Below are positions 26,051-37,169 of a stretch of 64,000 nucleotides of DNA, piece by piece (position 1 is the first letter of the stretch; every line of letters begins with the position of its first letter). Below the pieces are notes generated by a model, which was not told the origin of the DNA, did no database searches, and saw only the letters and a program-made list of their open reading frames with translations. The position numbers and the translations under genes are program-made. This DNA is from Streptomyces sp. NBC_00224 (GTDB lineage Bacteria; Actinomycetota; Actinomycetes; Streptomycetales; Streptomycetaceae): NCBI RefSeq assembly GCF_041435195.1, contig NZ_CP108106.1, positions 3,534,001 through 3,598,000 of the forward strand, read 5' to 3'.

Positions 26051-27130
26051 ATGAACCACAACACCCCGACCTTCGGCGGCGAGACCCCCTCCCCGCTCTC
26101 CCCGCGCCCCCTCAGCCACCTCACCGATGTGCACCGGCGCGTCTACTCCGCGGCCCAGCTGCGCGCCCACGGCGTCCCCGCCTCCAGCGCCGCCGCCCAG
26201 TGCCGCCCCGGCGGCCCCTGGCAGCAACTGCTGCCCGGCGTCTACGTGTTGCACCCGGGACCGCCCACCAGCGAGGAGCGGCTGCACGCGGCCCTGCTGT
26301 ACGCGGGGCGCCCGGCCCCCGAGCGCGCCAAGGCGATCCCGGTCCAGGGCCAGGCGCACGCGGCGCCCTGCGACGCGATCGTCACCGGGCTCGCCGCGCT
26401 CGCCCTGCACCGCTTCTCCTCCGCTCCCCCGCTGCTCTCGCTCGACCGGATCGACGTGCTGGTGCCGCGCACCCGGCGGCTGCGCTCGACCGGCTGTGTG
26501 CGCCTGGTGCGGGCGCATGTGATGCCGGTGCCGGAGCCGGTGGCCGGGGTGCCGGTGGCGCCGGTGCCGAGGGCGCTGGCGGACGCGGTGGCCCAGCTCA
26601 CCGACGCGCACGCGGTACGCCGGCTGCTCACCGAGGCCGTACGCGGCGGACACTGCGAACCGGCCGCCCTCGTACGGGAGTTGACGCAGGCGCGGCTGCT
26701 GACGCGGGCGCACGTGGTGGACGCGGTGGACTCGCTGCTCGCCGAGGGGCGGGCCATCGCCGAGAACCGCCTCTACGAGATGGTGCGCACCCACGAACTG
26801 CCCGACCCGCTGTGGAACGTGGACCTGCGGCTGCCGGGCGGGCCGCACATCGGGGGCGTGGACGCGTACTGGCCGGACCAGGCGGTGGCGGTGGAGCTCG
26901 ACACCCGGGCGGCGCGCCAGGGGCGCCGGCGCGAGGAGGACGAGGACGAGCTGTGGTGCGAGTACACGCGCAAGCGCGAGACGCTGGAGCGGCTGGGGAT
27001 CACCGTCGTCCACCTCACGCCCAGGAAGCTGCGCGAGACGATGGAGCAGCAGGCGACCGTGGTCCGCACCGCCCTGATGGCGTCGGCGGACCGGGAGCCC
27101 GCCGCGTATGTGGTGGTGCTCCCCCGGTGA
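26051..27130 (+). CDS. AbiEi-like winged-helix plus DUF559/Vsr-type nuclease-like protein
   Basis: A 359-residue two-domain protein. The N-terminal part (VHRRVYSAAQLRAHGVPASS, WQQLLPGVYVL, AIVTGLAALALHRF) resembles the AbiEi antitoxin family of type IV toxin-antitoxin systems. The C-terminal part (about 270-340; GGVDAYWPDQAVAVELD, then KRETLERLGITVVHLTPRKL) has the Asp...Glu spacing of small PD-(D/E)XK nucleases of the DUF559/Vsr type. No AbiEii toxin gene is adjacent, so this is probably a stand-alone protein. The ATG at 26051 begins MNHNTPTFGG; an upstream in-frame GTG exists at 25982. Confidence 0.78.
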   Translation: MNHNTPTFGGETPSPLSPRPLSHLTDVHRRVYSAAQLRAHGVPASSAAAQCRPGGPWQQLLPGVYVLHPGPPTSEERLHAALLYAGRPAPERAKAIPVQGQAHAAPCDAIVTGLAALALHRFSSAPPLLSLDRIDVLVPRTRRLRSTGCVRLVRAHVMPVPEPVAGVPVAPVPRALADAVAQLTDAHAVRRLLTEAVRGGHCEPAALVRELTQARLLTRAHVVDAVDSLLAEGRAIAENRLYEMVRTHELPDPLWNVDLRLPGGPHIGGVDAYWPDQAVAVELDTRAARQGRRREEDEDELWCEYTRKRETLERLGITVVHLTPRKLRETMEQQATVVRTALMASADREPAAYVVVLPR

Positions 27131-27166
27131 ACGGGGAAGCACCACAAGGTCACTTGACGGGCTCGG

Positions 27167-28357
27167 TCACTTGACCGGCTTGGCCGCCGGCGCGGTGCCG
27201 CAGAACTCGGCGATCACGACCGCCGCACTGTCGCCCGACCAGTCGCCGTTGAAGTTGAACGCCAGTGAGTGGCGCCCGTCCTTCGTCGTGAGCGCCTCGG
27301 AGGACGAGCCGTGGATCCCGCCGCCGTGGCCCCAGACCTCGGTGCCGCAGGGCAGCTTGTTCACCATCAGACCCAGCCCGTAGCGGCCGTCGCCGGGCGC
27401 ACCGGGGTCCATCGGGACGGTGGTGGTCATCTCCTTGAGCTGGCGCTGCGGCAGCAGCTCGCCGGTCAGCAGGGCGCGGTAGAAGCGGTTCAGATCGGCC
27501 GAGTTCGACACCATCTCGCCGGCCGAGCCCGCGATCGACGGGTTGAGCGCGGTGACGTCGTACGTCCTGCCGGTCGCCTCGCGGGACAGCTTGGAATAGG
27601 CCCGGCCGCTGGGCTGCGGCATCCGGGCGTCGGTGCCCGGCAGCGTGGTGGAGCGCAGGTGCAGCGGGCGCAGGACGCGGCGGTCGATCTCGGTGGCGTA
27701 GGAGTGGCCGGTGGCCTTCTCGATCACCATTCCGGCCAGGATGAAGTTGGTGTTGGAGTAGTGCCAGGAGGTGCCCGGCGCGAAGTCCGGCGCATGCGTC
27801 AGCGCGATGTCCACCAACTGCCGTGGTGCGTAGGTGTCATAGCGGTGCCGCAGGAAGTCCGTGCCGAAGACCCGCTGCCCGAAGGCCTCGTCCTCGGTGT
27901 AGTTGAAGATGCCGCTGGTGTGCTGGAGGAGCTGGCGCAAAGTGATCTTCGCGCCGTCGTGGCCGTTGCCCCGCACCACGCCCGGCAGCCAGTGCTCGAC
28001 GGTGTCGTCCAGGCTCAGCCTGCCCTCGGCTTCGAGCTGGAGGACGACGGTGGCCACGAACGTCTTGGTGATGGACCCGACCCGGTAGCGGTCCTCGGCC
28101 TGCCGCTCGCGGCCGGTGCGCAGATCGGCGACGCCCGCGTCCCCGCTCCAGCCGCGCCCGCCCTGCTGGGCGAGCCCGACGACGCCCGGCACACCGTCCC
28201 GCACGGCCGCGTCCATGGCCTGCTGGGTGGCGCGGTGGGAGACGGGCGCCGCCTCCCGCGCCGAGGCCGGGGCCGCGCAGACGGTCGCGGTGATCCCGGC
28301 GGCCACGGCCACTGCGAAGGCGGCGGTCCTGACTCTCCTGCCCGTACGTACCGACAT
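27167..28357 (-). CDS. Secreted serine hydrolase (beta-lactamase class C/DD-peptidase fold)
   Basis: A 396-residue exported protein with a signal peptide ending near ASARE (about 34). Active-site motifs of the penicillin-binding fold are in order: SITK (SxxK, about 95-98), YSN (about 198) and HGGG (about 345, in place of KTG). This set is typical of D-alanyl-D-alanine carboxypeptidase or esterase relatives of class C beta-lactamases. The ATG at 28357 follows AGGGAGAGCGC. Confidence 0.9.
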   Translation of the reverse strand: MSVRTGRRVRTAAFAVAVAAGITATVCAAPASAREAAPVSHRATQQAMDAAVRDGVPGVVGLAQQGGRGWSGDAGVADLRTGRERQAEDRYRVGSITKTFVATVVLQLEAEGRLSLDDTVEHWLPGVVRGNGHDGAKITLRQLLQHTSGIFNYTEDEAFGQRVFGTDFLRHRYDTYAPRQLVDIALTHAPDFAPGTSWHYSNTNFILAGMVIEKATGHSYATEIDRRVLRPLHLRSTTLPGTDARMPQPSGRAYSKLSREATGRTYDVTALNPSIAGSAGEMVSNSADLNRFYRALLTGELLPQRQLKEMTTTVPMDPGAPGDGRYGLGLMVNKLPCGTEVWGHGGGIHGSSSEALTTKDGRHSLAFNFNGDWSGDSAAVVIAEFCGTAPAAKPVK

Positions 28358-28474
28358 GCGCTCTCCCTGTCGCCCGCGGCGCCCACAACAGCGCCGTCGA
28401 AGGACAGGACCCCGCCCCCGCCGGGCCAGTTGCCCGGCGGGGCGAGGTTGAGCGGATTTCAGCCGATCCCCGAC

Positions 28475-29362
28475 TCACCGGGGCGGGTTGGCCGGTGAGT
28501 AGTCGGGCGCGGACCACCGCAGCGGGCTCGCCCCCTGTGATCGCACCGCGCGCTCGACCGTGAACCGGACCGTGCGCTCCCCCGCAGCGAACACGGTGCG
28601 GGCCGTGCCCGAGAGCTGGAGCGTGGTGCCGTCCGCCCAGTCCACGAAGAGCAGCCCGGCGCGCGGGTCGGCCTCCAGGTTGCCGAGGGTGAGGAACATG
28701 GAGTTGCCGGGGTAGTCGCGCCACTCCAGGTGGCGGGGCGAAGTGACGCGTACGAAGCCGGGGTTGCCGCCCCGGTGGCTGGCGTCCACGCCGTCGGGGG
28801 CGGTGGTCGCGATGAAGAAGGTGTCGGCGGCGCGGACGAGCTCCTCCTGGTCGGGGGTGAGCCGCTCGCCGCGCCGCACGGCACCGGTCCCGTCCGGCGT
28901 GGGTGCGTACGCCTCGATCTCGCGGTGCTGGAGGTACTTGGGGCAGTTCGAGAAGACCTGCTCGGCCTCGACGGCGAGGCCGCGCGGGGTCGGGCGGGCC
29001 GTGCCGTTGAGCCGCATCCGGCGCCGGGTGCGCGGGTCGAGCGCGATCGTGCCGACGGGGCTCTCCCCGGCCGCGAGCACCCCGGCGAGGGGGTCGCTCC
29101 CGGCGGGGCGGCCCACCACCGAGATCTCATCGGGCCCGGTGGCCCGGACGAATCCGGGGCGCCCGGTGAGCAGCGAGGCCCACATCCGGCCGCCCTCGTC
29201 CGCCGCCCCGAGCACCAGCATCGGCTGGAGTTCGAGGAAGGCGGCGGCGACCGGCCGGATGCCGGGCCCGACGGCGCGCCCGACGTGGTCGGCCGCCTCC
29301 CGAACGCCGACGCGGTCCTGCACGGCACGGGAACCGGGGTGGTACGGGGTGGGCGTGGCCAT
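28475..29362 (-). CDS. Pyridoxamine-phosphate-oxidase-like flavin protein
   Basis: A 295-residue protein with two split-barrel halves: an N-terminal part (LELQPMLVLGAADEGGRMWASLLTG split over two strands) and a C-terminal half (ADTFFIATTAPDGVDASHRGGNPGFVRV, NSMFLTLGNLEADPRAGLLFVDW) typical of FMN-binding PNPOx-like proteins. It is probably an F420- or FMN-dependent oxidoreductase of unknown substrate. GGAGG precedes the ATG. It is 117 bp upstream of the serine hydrolase gene on the same strand. Confidence 0.85.
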   Translation of the reverse strand: MATPTPYHPGSRAVQDRVGVREAADHVGRAVGPGIRPVAAAFLELQPMLVLGAADEGGRMWASLLTGRPGFVRATGPDEISVVGRPAGSDPLAGVLAAGESPVGTIALDPRTRRRMRLNGTARPTPRGLAVEAEQVFSNCPKYLQHREIEAYAPTPDGTGAVRRGERLTPDQEELVRAADTFFIATTAPDGVDASHRGGNPGFVRVTSPRHLEWRDYPGNSMFLTLGNLEADPRAGLLFVDWADGTTLQLSGTARTVFAAGERTVRFTVERAVRSQGASPLRWSAPDYSPANPPR

Positions 29363-29409
29363 CGGGACGTCCTCCGTTTCGAGTTCGTCTGCGGGTTGTG
29401 GTGGGTTGC

Positions 29410-29502
29410 TCGCGCAGTTCCCCGCGCCCCTGAATGCGCCCCTGCGGGGCGCCCAGGGGATTGCCGCGCAGCGGCACCCAAGGGGCGCGGGGAACTGCGC
29501 GA
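29410..29502. repeat. Palindromic repeat, copy 4
   Basis: 22-bp arms (29410-29431 and 29481-29502, both containing the CGCAGTTCCCCGCGCCCC core in opposite orientation) are the same as in copies 1 and 2, but the loop is 49 nt and itself contains smaller hairpins (CCCCTGCGGGG). Confidence 0.9.
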
Positions 29503-29536
29503 CCAGCCCCCACCCAGCCGCAGACGAAGGCCGGAC

Positions 29537-29989
29537 CTAAAAGAAGCCGCAGGTGGGGGCAGCCGACGGGGCGGGGGCCCGGTCCGTGCCCAGGGGGGCC
29601 GAGATCTCCAGGCGCATCCCGTCCGGGTCGTGGAAGAAGATCCCCCCGGAGGCCGCACCCTCATGGTGCGCCACGACCCCCTCGTACGCGAACTCCACTC
29701 CGTACGCGCGCAGTTCGCTCTCGTACGCCTTCACCTCCTCGATCGTGTCGACGGCGAAGGCGAGGTGGTGCAGCCCGGCGCGGTCCGGGGCGAAGGCGCC
29801 CTCGGCCTGCTGCCAGAGGGTGAGCGAGAGCTGTCCGTCGCGGCCGAGGAGGGCGAAGCGGTGGTCCTCCCCCTTGCCCTCGGACAGGACCTCGAAGCCG
29901 AGGAGGTCCCGGTAGAAGCCGAGGGAGCGGTCGAGGTCGGTCACATTGAGCCCGATGTGGCCGGTGCGGAACGTGCTGGTCGCCGTCAT
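29537..29989 (-). CDS. VOC/glyoxalase-fold protein
   Basis: A 150-residue metal-dependent VOC protein: GHIGLNVTDLDRSLGFYRDLLGF at the N-terminus, HHLAFAVDTIEEV in the second module and FFHDPDGMRLEIS at the end, giving the paired beta-alpha-beta-beta-beta units with His/Glu ligands. Relatives are glyoxalases, dioxygenases or resistance proteins. It is divergent from the CGNR regulator, with an inverted repeat between them, so it is probably that regulator's target. Confidence 0.88.
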   Translation of the reverse strand: MTATSTFRTGHIGLNVTDLDRSLGFYRDLLGFEVLSEGKGEDHRFALLGRDGQLSLTLWQQAEGAFAPDRAGLHHLAFAVDTIEEVKAYESELRAYGVEFAYEGVVAHHEGAASGGIFFHDPDGMRLEISAPLGTDRAPAPSAAPTCGFF

Positions 29990-30016
29990 GGCGGTCCCCT
30001 TCCCGAGCGAGGTCGT

Positions 30017-30087
30017 CTAACCTCTTAATTCGAGATTAGAGGTTAGGTGCGAGGGATGCAACCGGTCACGTAATCTTTAGTGGTTAG
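30017..30087. promoter_or_regulatory. Operator-like repeats between VOC gene and CGNR regulator
   Basis: An inverted repeat CTAACCTCT-N12-AGAGGTTAG (30017-30025/30038-30046) is followed by a related half-site TTTAGTGGTTAG (30076-30087), a variant of ATTAGAGGTTAG (30035-30046). Both divergent genes could be controlled from here. Confidence 0.65.
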
Positions 30088-30112
30088 CACCGCCGCACGA
30101 GAGGAGACCGGG

Positions 30113-30655
30113 ATGTCCGCGCCCGATCCGCGTCCGCTCACCGGAGAGCCCGTCTCCCTCGACCTGCTGAACACGCGCTGGATGCACGACGGGGAGCGGC
30201 AGGACCTGCTGGCCTCCGCCGACGGGCTCGCCGTCTGGCTCGCCGCCACCGGGCTCGACGCGCGCTTCCCCGCCGACGAGGCCGCGCTCGGGCCGCTGCT
30301 GCGGGCCCGGGAGGCGCTGCTGCGGGCCGTGGAGTCCCCCGGCGACCCGGCGGCGACGGCGGACGTCGACGCGATCCTCGAACACGGCCGCATTCGCGCC
30401 ACTTTGTCCGCCGAGGGGCCGGGCGAGCGGGCCGAGTTCGCCGATCCGGCGTGGGGGCCCGCCTGGACGGCCGCGCGCGACTACCTCGACCTGCTGCGCA
30501 CCGCGCCGGACCGGATCCGCGCCTGCGCCCATGACGCGTGCATCCTGCACTTCTTCGACATCTCGCGGAACGGGACGCGCCGCTGGTGCTCGATGACCGC
30601 GTGCGGCAACCGAGCGAAGGCGTCCCGTCACTACGCCCGTACCCGCGAGGGCTGA
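30113..30655 (+). CDS. CGNR zinc-finger (ABATE-domain) transcriptional regulator
   Basis: A 180-residue putative stress-responsive regulator. The N-terminal ABATE part (GEPVSLDLLNTRW) binds an unknown ligand. The C-terminal zinc finger is CAHDACILHFFDIS...RWCSMTACGNRAKASRHYAR, with the namesake CGNR. The ATG at 30113 has GAGGAG upstream. The operator array between it and the VOC gene suggests autoregulation and control of that gene. Confidence 0.9.
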   Translation: MSAPDPRPLTGEPVSLDLLNTRWMHDGERQDLLASADGLAVWLAATGLDARFPADEAALGPLLRAREALLRAVESPGDPAATADVDAILEHGRIRATLSAEGPGERAEFADPAWGPAWTAARDYLDLLRTAPDRIRACAHDACILHFFDISRNGTRRWCSMTACGNRAKASRHYARTREG

Positions 30656-30812
30656 TTCGCCCCGTTTCACCCCGCCTGGCGCCCGTTGGCGTATGGCGGG
30701 ATCACGCCATGTCCGATTCCGGACCCGGTCAACTCTCTACAAACAACTGCCATATACGAAATGCTCAGCGGTCATCCGGCCCCGTATTCCGGACCCTTTC
30801 TGACCATTAGGG

Positions 30813-33800
30813 ATGCTGATGACCTCCGATTCGCCGCGCGCCATACCCGGCGCTAGACGCACGGCCCAGATAGCGGCCGCGGCCGGCATGGTGGCCGCGC
30901 TCGTCGCCGCCGGCGCCGCCCCCGTCTTCGCCTCCGGGACGGCCGATCCGACGCCCGCTCCGGTGAAGTCCACCCCCGCCAAATCCCCGGCGGACAAGCT
31001 CGGCGCGGCCGACGAGCAGCGGCTCGCCGAGGCCCAGGCCAAGGGCGAGAAGACCGTCACCGTGATGGTGGCGACCGCCCCCGGCGCCACCGGCGCCGTC
31101 TCGCACCAGCTGGACTCGGTGCCGGGCGCCACCGTCGGCAAGACCGACGACAAGCTCGGCTATGTGCGGGCCACCCTGCCGACCGGCACCGCGGAGTCGG
31201 CCCTGAAGGCCGCCGCGAAGCTGCCCTCGGTGCACGGGATCGACCTCAAGCAGGAGATCCAGCTCGACGACCCGACCCCGTCGGCCGACAGCGCCAAGGG
31301 CGCCGCCGCCCCGCGCCGGTCGCTCTCGGGCTCGTACGCGGCGCCGGGCAAGGGCACGCCCGCGAAGAACCCGTACAACCCGTCCTTCGAGACGGGCGCG
31401 GTCGACTTCGTCAAGCAGCACCCCAAGGCCGACGGCCGCGGCGTCACCATCGGCGTCCTCGACTCGGGCGTGGACCTGGGCCACCCGGCGCTGCAGAAGA
31501 CCACCACCGGCGAGCGCAAGATCGTCGACTGGGTCACCGCGACCGACCCGGTGGCCGACGCCGACGGCACCTGGCGCCGGATGAACACCGCCGTCTCCGG
31601 CCCGGAGTTCACCTTCCAGGGCCGCAGCTGGAAGGCCCCGGCGGGCAGTTACGACGTGAGCCTCTTCTCGGAGAAGATCACCGCGGGCGGCGACGCCAAG
31701 GGCGACGTGAACCGCGACGGCGACACCACCGACACCTGGGGCGTGCTCTACGACCCGGTCGCGGGGACCGTCCGCGTGGACCTCAACAACAACGGTGACT
31801 TCACCGACGACGAGGCCATGAAGCCGTACAAGGACGGCTACCAGGTCGGCTACTTCGGTACGGACAACCCGGCGACCGACGTCGTCGAGCGGATGCCGTT
31901 CACCGTCGAGATCCGCAAGAACGTGAAGTACGACGCGGCCGGGCACACCTCCGACTACGTCAACATCGGCGTCATCGAGTCCGAGCACGGCACCCACGTC
32001 GCGGGCATCACCGCCGCGAACGGCCTGTTCGGCGGCAAGATGAGCGGCGCCGCCCCCGGCGCCAAGATCGTCTCCTCGCGGGCCTGCAACTGGTCCGGCG
32101 GCTGCACCAACATCGCGCTGACCGAGGGCATGATCGACCTGGTCACCAACCGCCACGTCGACATCGTCAACATGTCGATCGGCGGTCTGCCGGCGCTCAA
32201 CGACGGCAACAACGCGCGCTCCGAGCTCTACAAGCGCCTGATCGACAGCTACGGCGTCCAGCTGGTCATCTCGGCCGGCAACGAGGGCCCCGGCGTCAAC
32301 ACCATCGGTGACCCGGGCCTGGCGGACCACGTCATCTCGGTCGGCGCCTCCATCTCGCAGGCGACCTGGGCGTCCAACTACGGCTCCAACGTGTCGAAGA
32401 AGTACGACATGATGCCGTTCTCCTCGCGCGGTCCGCGTGAGGACGGCGGCTTCACGCCGACCCTGTCGGCGCCGGGTGCCGCGATCAACACCACGCAGAC
32501 GTGGCTGCCGGGCTCCCCGGTCAAGGAGTCGGGCTACTCGCTCCCCGCCGGCTACTCGATGCTCCAGGGCACCTCGATGGCCTCGCCGCAGGCGACGGGC
32601 GCCGCGGCCCTGCTGCTCTCGGCCGCCAAGCAGAAGCACCTCGACCTGGCCCCGGCCGACCTGCGCACCGCGCTGACGTCGACGGCCAAGCACATCAAGG
32701 GTGTTCAGGCGTACGTCGAGGGCGCGGGCCTGATCGACATCGTCGACGCCTGGGACGCGATCGAGGACGGCGCGACCGCCCACGAGTACAGCGTGAAGGC
32801 GCCGGTGAAGACCGCGATCGACTTCGCGCTGAAGACGCCAGGCTTCGGCACCGGCATCTACGACCGCGAGGGCGGCCTCAAGGCGGGCGAGAAGAAGACG
32901 TACGACGTCACCGTCACCCGCACCACGGGCCCGGACAAGGCCGTGAAGCACAAGCTGTCGTTCAAGAACAACGACGGCACCTTCAAGGTCCTGGGCTCCG
33001 ACGAGATCGCGCTGTCGCTGAACACGCCGGTCACCGTCAAGGTGCAGGCGCAGCCGAAGTCGGCGGGCATCCACAGCGCCATCCTGGAGGTCAACGACAA
33101 GCGGACGAAGGGCGTGGACCAGCAGATCCTCGCCACCGTGATCGTCGCCAAGCCGCTGGCCAAGCCGTCCTACACCTTTACCGACTCGTCCTCGGTGCAG
33201 CGCAACAGCACCAAGTCGTACTTCGTGACGGTTCCGGCGGGCGCCAAGGCTCTTGAGGTGTCCATGGGCGCGCTGCGCTCGGGCAGCCAGACCCGGTTCA
33301 TCGCCATCCACCCGTACGGTGTGCCGGTCGACGACACGGGGACGCCCAACTGCTACCCGAACTACGACAACCCGGCCAACAAGTGCCGCCCCGACCTGCG
33401 CTCCTACGCGGACCCGCAGCCCGGTGTGTGGGAGATCGAGGTCGAGTCCCGCCGTACGTCGCCGTACCTCGACAACCCGTACAAGCTGGATGTCGCGCTG
33501 CTCGGCGCCGCCTTCGACCCGGCCGTGAAGACGGTCCCGGAGGCCAAGGTCGGCACCTCGACCCCGGTCGAGTGGAAGGTCACCAACGGCTTCGCCGCCA
33601 TCGACGGCAAGCTGCAGGGCGGCTCGCTGGGCTCCGCGAAGGTCGCCAAGCCGACCATCAAGGCCGGTGAGAACCAGACGACCACGCTGACCATCGGTGA
33701 GGGCGTGGAGCGCCTCGACGTCGCCATCGGCGGCGTCTCGGACACCGCGGCCGACCTGGACCTCACGGTCCTCAAGGACGGTGTGAAGGTCGGCTCGTCC

Positions 33801-34130
33801 GCGGACGGCGACTCCGAGGAGGCCGTCAGCCTGGTGAAGCCGGCCGCCGGCACCTACACCATCGAGGTCGCGGGCTACGCGATCCCGTCCGGGGCGACGA
33901 CGTACAACTACCGCGACGTGTACTACGCGCCGTCGCTCGGCACCGTCAAGGTCGACGACTCCAAGCCGGTCAAGCTCGCCAACGGCGCCACGGCGACCGT
34001 CGGCGCGCAGGTCCTGGTGAGCGGCGCGGCCCCCGAGGGACGTCAGTTCTTCGGCGAGGTCAAGCTGGTCAACGCGCGCGGCACCGCCGCGGGCACCGGC
34101 AGCGTCGTGATCGAGAAGGTCACGCCGTAA
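30813..34130 (+). CDS. Secreted S8 (subtilisin-like) serine peptidase
   Basis: A 1105-residue exported protease. Signal peptide about 1-44 (ending APVFASG), an inhibitor-like propeptide, then the catalytic triad: Asp in IGVLDSGVDLGHP (about 216), His in EHGTHVAGI (about 392), Ser in LQGTSMASPQATGAAAL (about 590). The roughly 175-residue Asp-to-His interval is much longer than in plain subtilisins and contains EF-hand-like loops (DVNRDGDTTD and DLNNNGDFTDDEA). About 500 residues of beta-rich C-terminal region follow. An alternative ATG is at 30819. It faces a secreted M28 peptidase gene across a shared terminator. Confidence 0.93.
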   Translation: MLMTSDSPRAIPGARRTAQIAAAAGMVAALVAAGAAPVFASGTADPTPAPVKSTPAKSPADKLGAADEQRLAEAQAKGEKTVTVMVATAPGATGAVSHQLDSVPGATVGKTDDKLGYVRATLPTGTAESALKAAAKLPSVHGIDLKQEIQLDDPTPSADSAKGAAAPRRSLSGSYAAPGKGTPAKNPYNPSFETGAVDFVKQHPKADGRGVTIGVLDSGVDLGHPALQKTTTGERKIVDWVTATDPVADADGTWRRMNTAVSGPEFTFQGRSWKAPAGSYDVSLFSEKITAGGDAKGDVNRDGDTTDTWGVLYDPVAGTVRVDLNNNGDFTDDEAMKPYKDGYQVGYFGTDNPATDVVERMPFTVEIRKNVKYDAAGHTSDYVNIGVIESEHGTHVAGITAANGLFGGKMSGAAPGAKIVSSRACNWSGGCTNIALTEGMIDLVTNRHVDIVNMSIGGLPALNDGNNARSELYKRLIDSYGVQLVISAGNEGPGVNTIGDPGLADHVISVGASISQATWASNYGSNVSKKYDMMPFSSRGPREDGGFTPTLSAPGAAINTTQTWLPGSPVKESGYSLPAGYSMLQGTSMASPQATGAAALLLSAAKQKHLDLAPADLRTALTSTAKHIKGVQAYVEGAGLIDIVDAWDAIEDGATAHEYSVKAPVKTAIDFALKTPGFGTGIYDREGGLKAGEKKTYDVTVTRTTGPDKAVKHKLSFKNNDGTFKVLGSDEIALSLNTPVTVKVQAQPKSAGIHSAILEVNDKRTKGVDQQILATVIVAKPLAKPSYTFTDSSSVQRNSTKSYFVTVPAGAKALEVSMGALRSGSQTRFIAIHPYGVPVDDTGTPNCYPNYDNPANKCRPDLRSYADPQPGVWEIEVESRRTSPYLDNPYKLDVALLGAAFDPAVKTVPEAKVGTSTPVEWKVTNGFAAIDGKLQGGSLGSAKVAKPTIKAGENQTTTLTIGEGVERLDVAIGGVSDTAADLDLTVLKDGVKVGSSADGDSEEAVSLVKPAAGTYTIEVAGYAIPSGATTYNYRDVYYAPSLGTVKVDDSKPVKLANGATATVGAQVLVSGAAPEGRQFFGEVKLVNARGTAAGTGSVVIEKVTP

Positions 34131-34146
34131 CGGTGTGAGCAGGCAG

Positions 34147-34182
34147 AAGGGCCCGGCGTTCGTGACGAACGCCGGGCCCTTT
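34147..34182. terminator. Bidirectional terminator between peptidase genes
   Basis: A 16-bp perfect stem (AAGGGCCCGGCGTTCG with its complement) and 3-nt loop followed by TTTCC. Confidence 0.9.
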
Positions 34183-34198
34183 CCGCTGAGTACGCGTG

Positions 34199-37008
<2,810 letters not shown>

Positions 37009-37020
37009 CCCAAGGTTTTG

Positions 37021-37153
37021 GCCCCACCCCGCCCCTTCACCTAGACCCTCCGGGGGTGGGTGGGGGTGAGGGTGGCGCTCCCGGGGGCTGCGCCCCCGGA
37101 CCCCGTTCGTCTGCGGGCAGTCTGTGGCTGGTCGCGCAGTTCCCCGCGCCCCT
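37021..37153. repeat. Palindromic repeat, copy 5 (half-element)
   Basis: Contains module CCCCACCCCGCCCCTTC...CCTCCGGGGGTGGG (37023-37067), the hairpin CCGGGGGCTGCGCCCCCGG, and a single arm of the core (37132-37153) without the opposing arm. It lies just beyond the asd stop. Confidence 0.85.
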
Positions 37154-37169
37154 ACGGGCGCTGGACACC

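Noticed and set aside
23230..26124. A 964-codon minus-strand frame opposite aminopeptidase N
   Set aside because: Low-complexity Arg/Leu/Val-rich translation; the plus strand carries GAMEN and HEXXH motifs.
30786..30796. Direct repeat ATTCCGGACCC (also at 30716) upstream of the S8 peptidase gene as an operator
   Set aside because: Only two copies 70 bp apart, with no symmetry; chance cannot be excluded.
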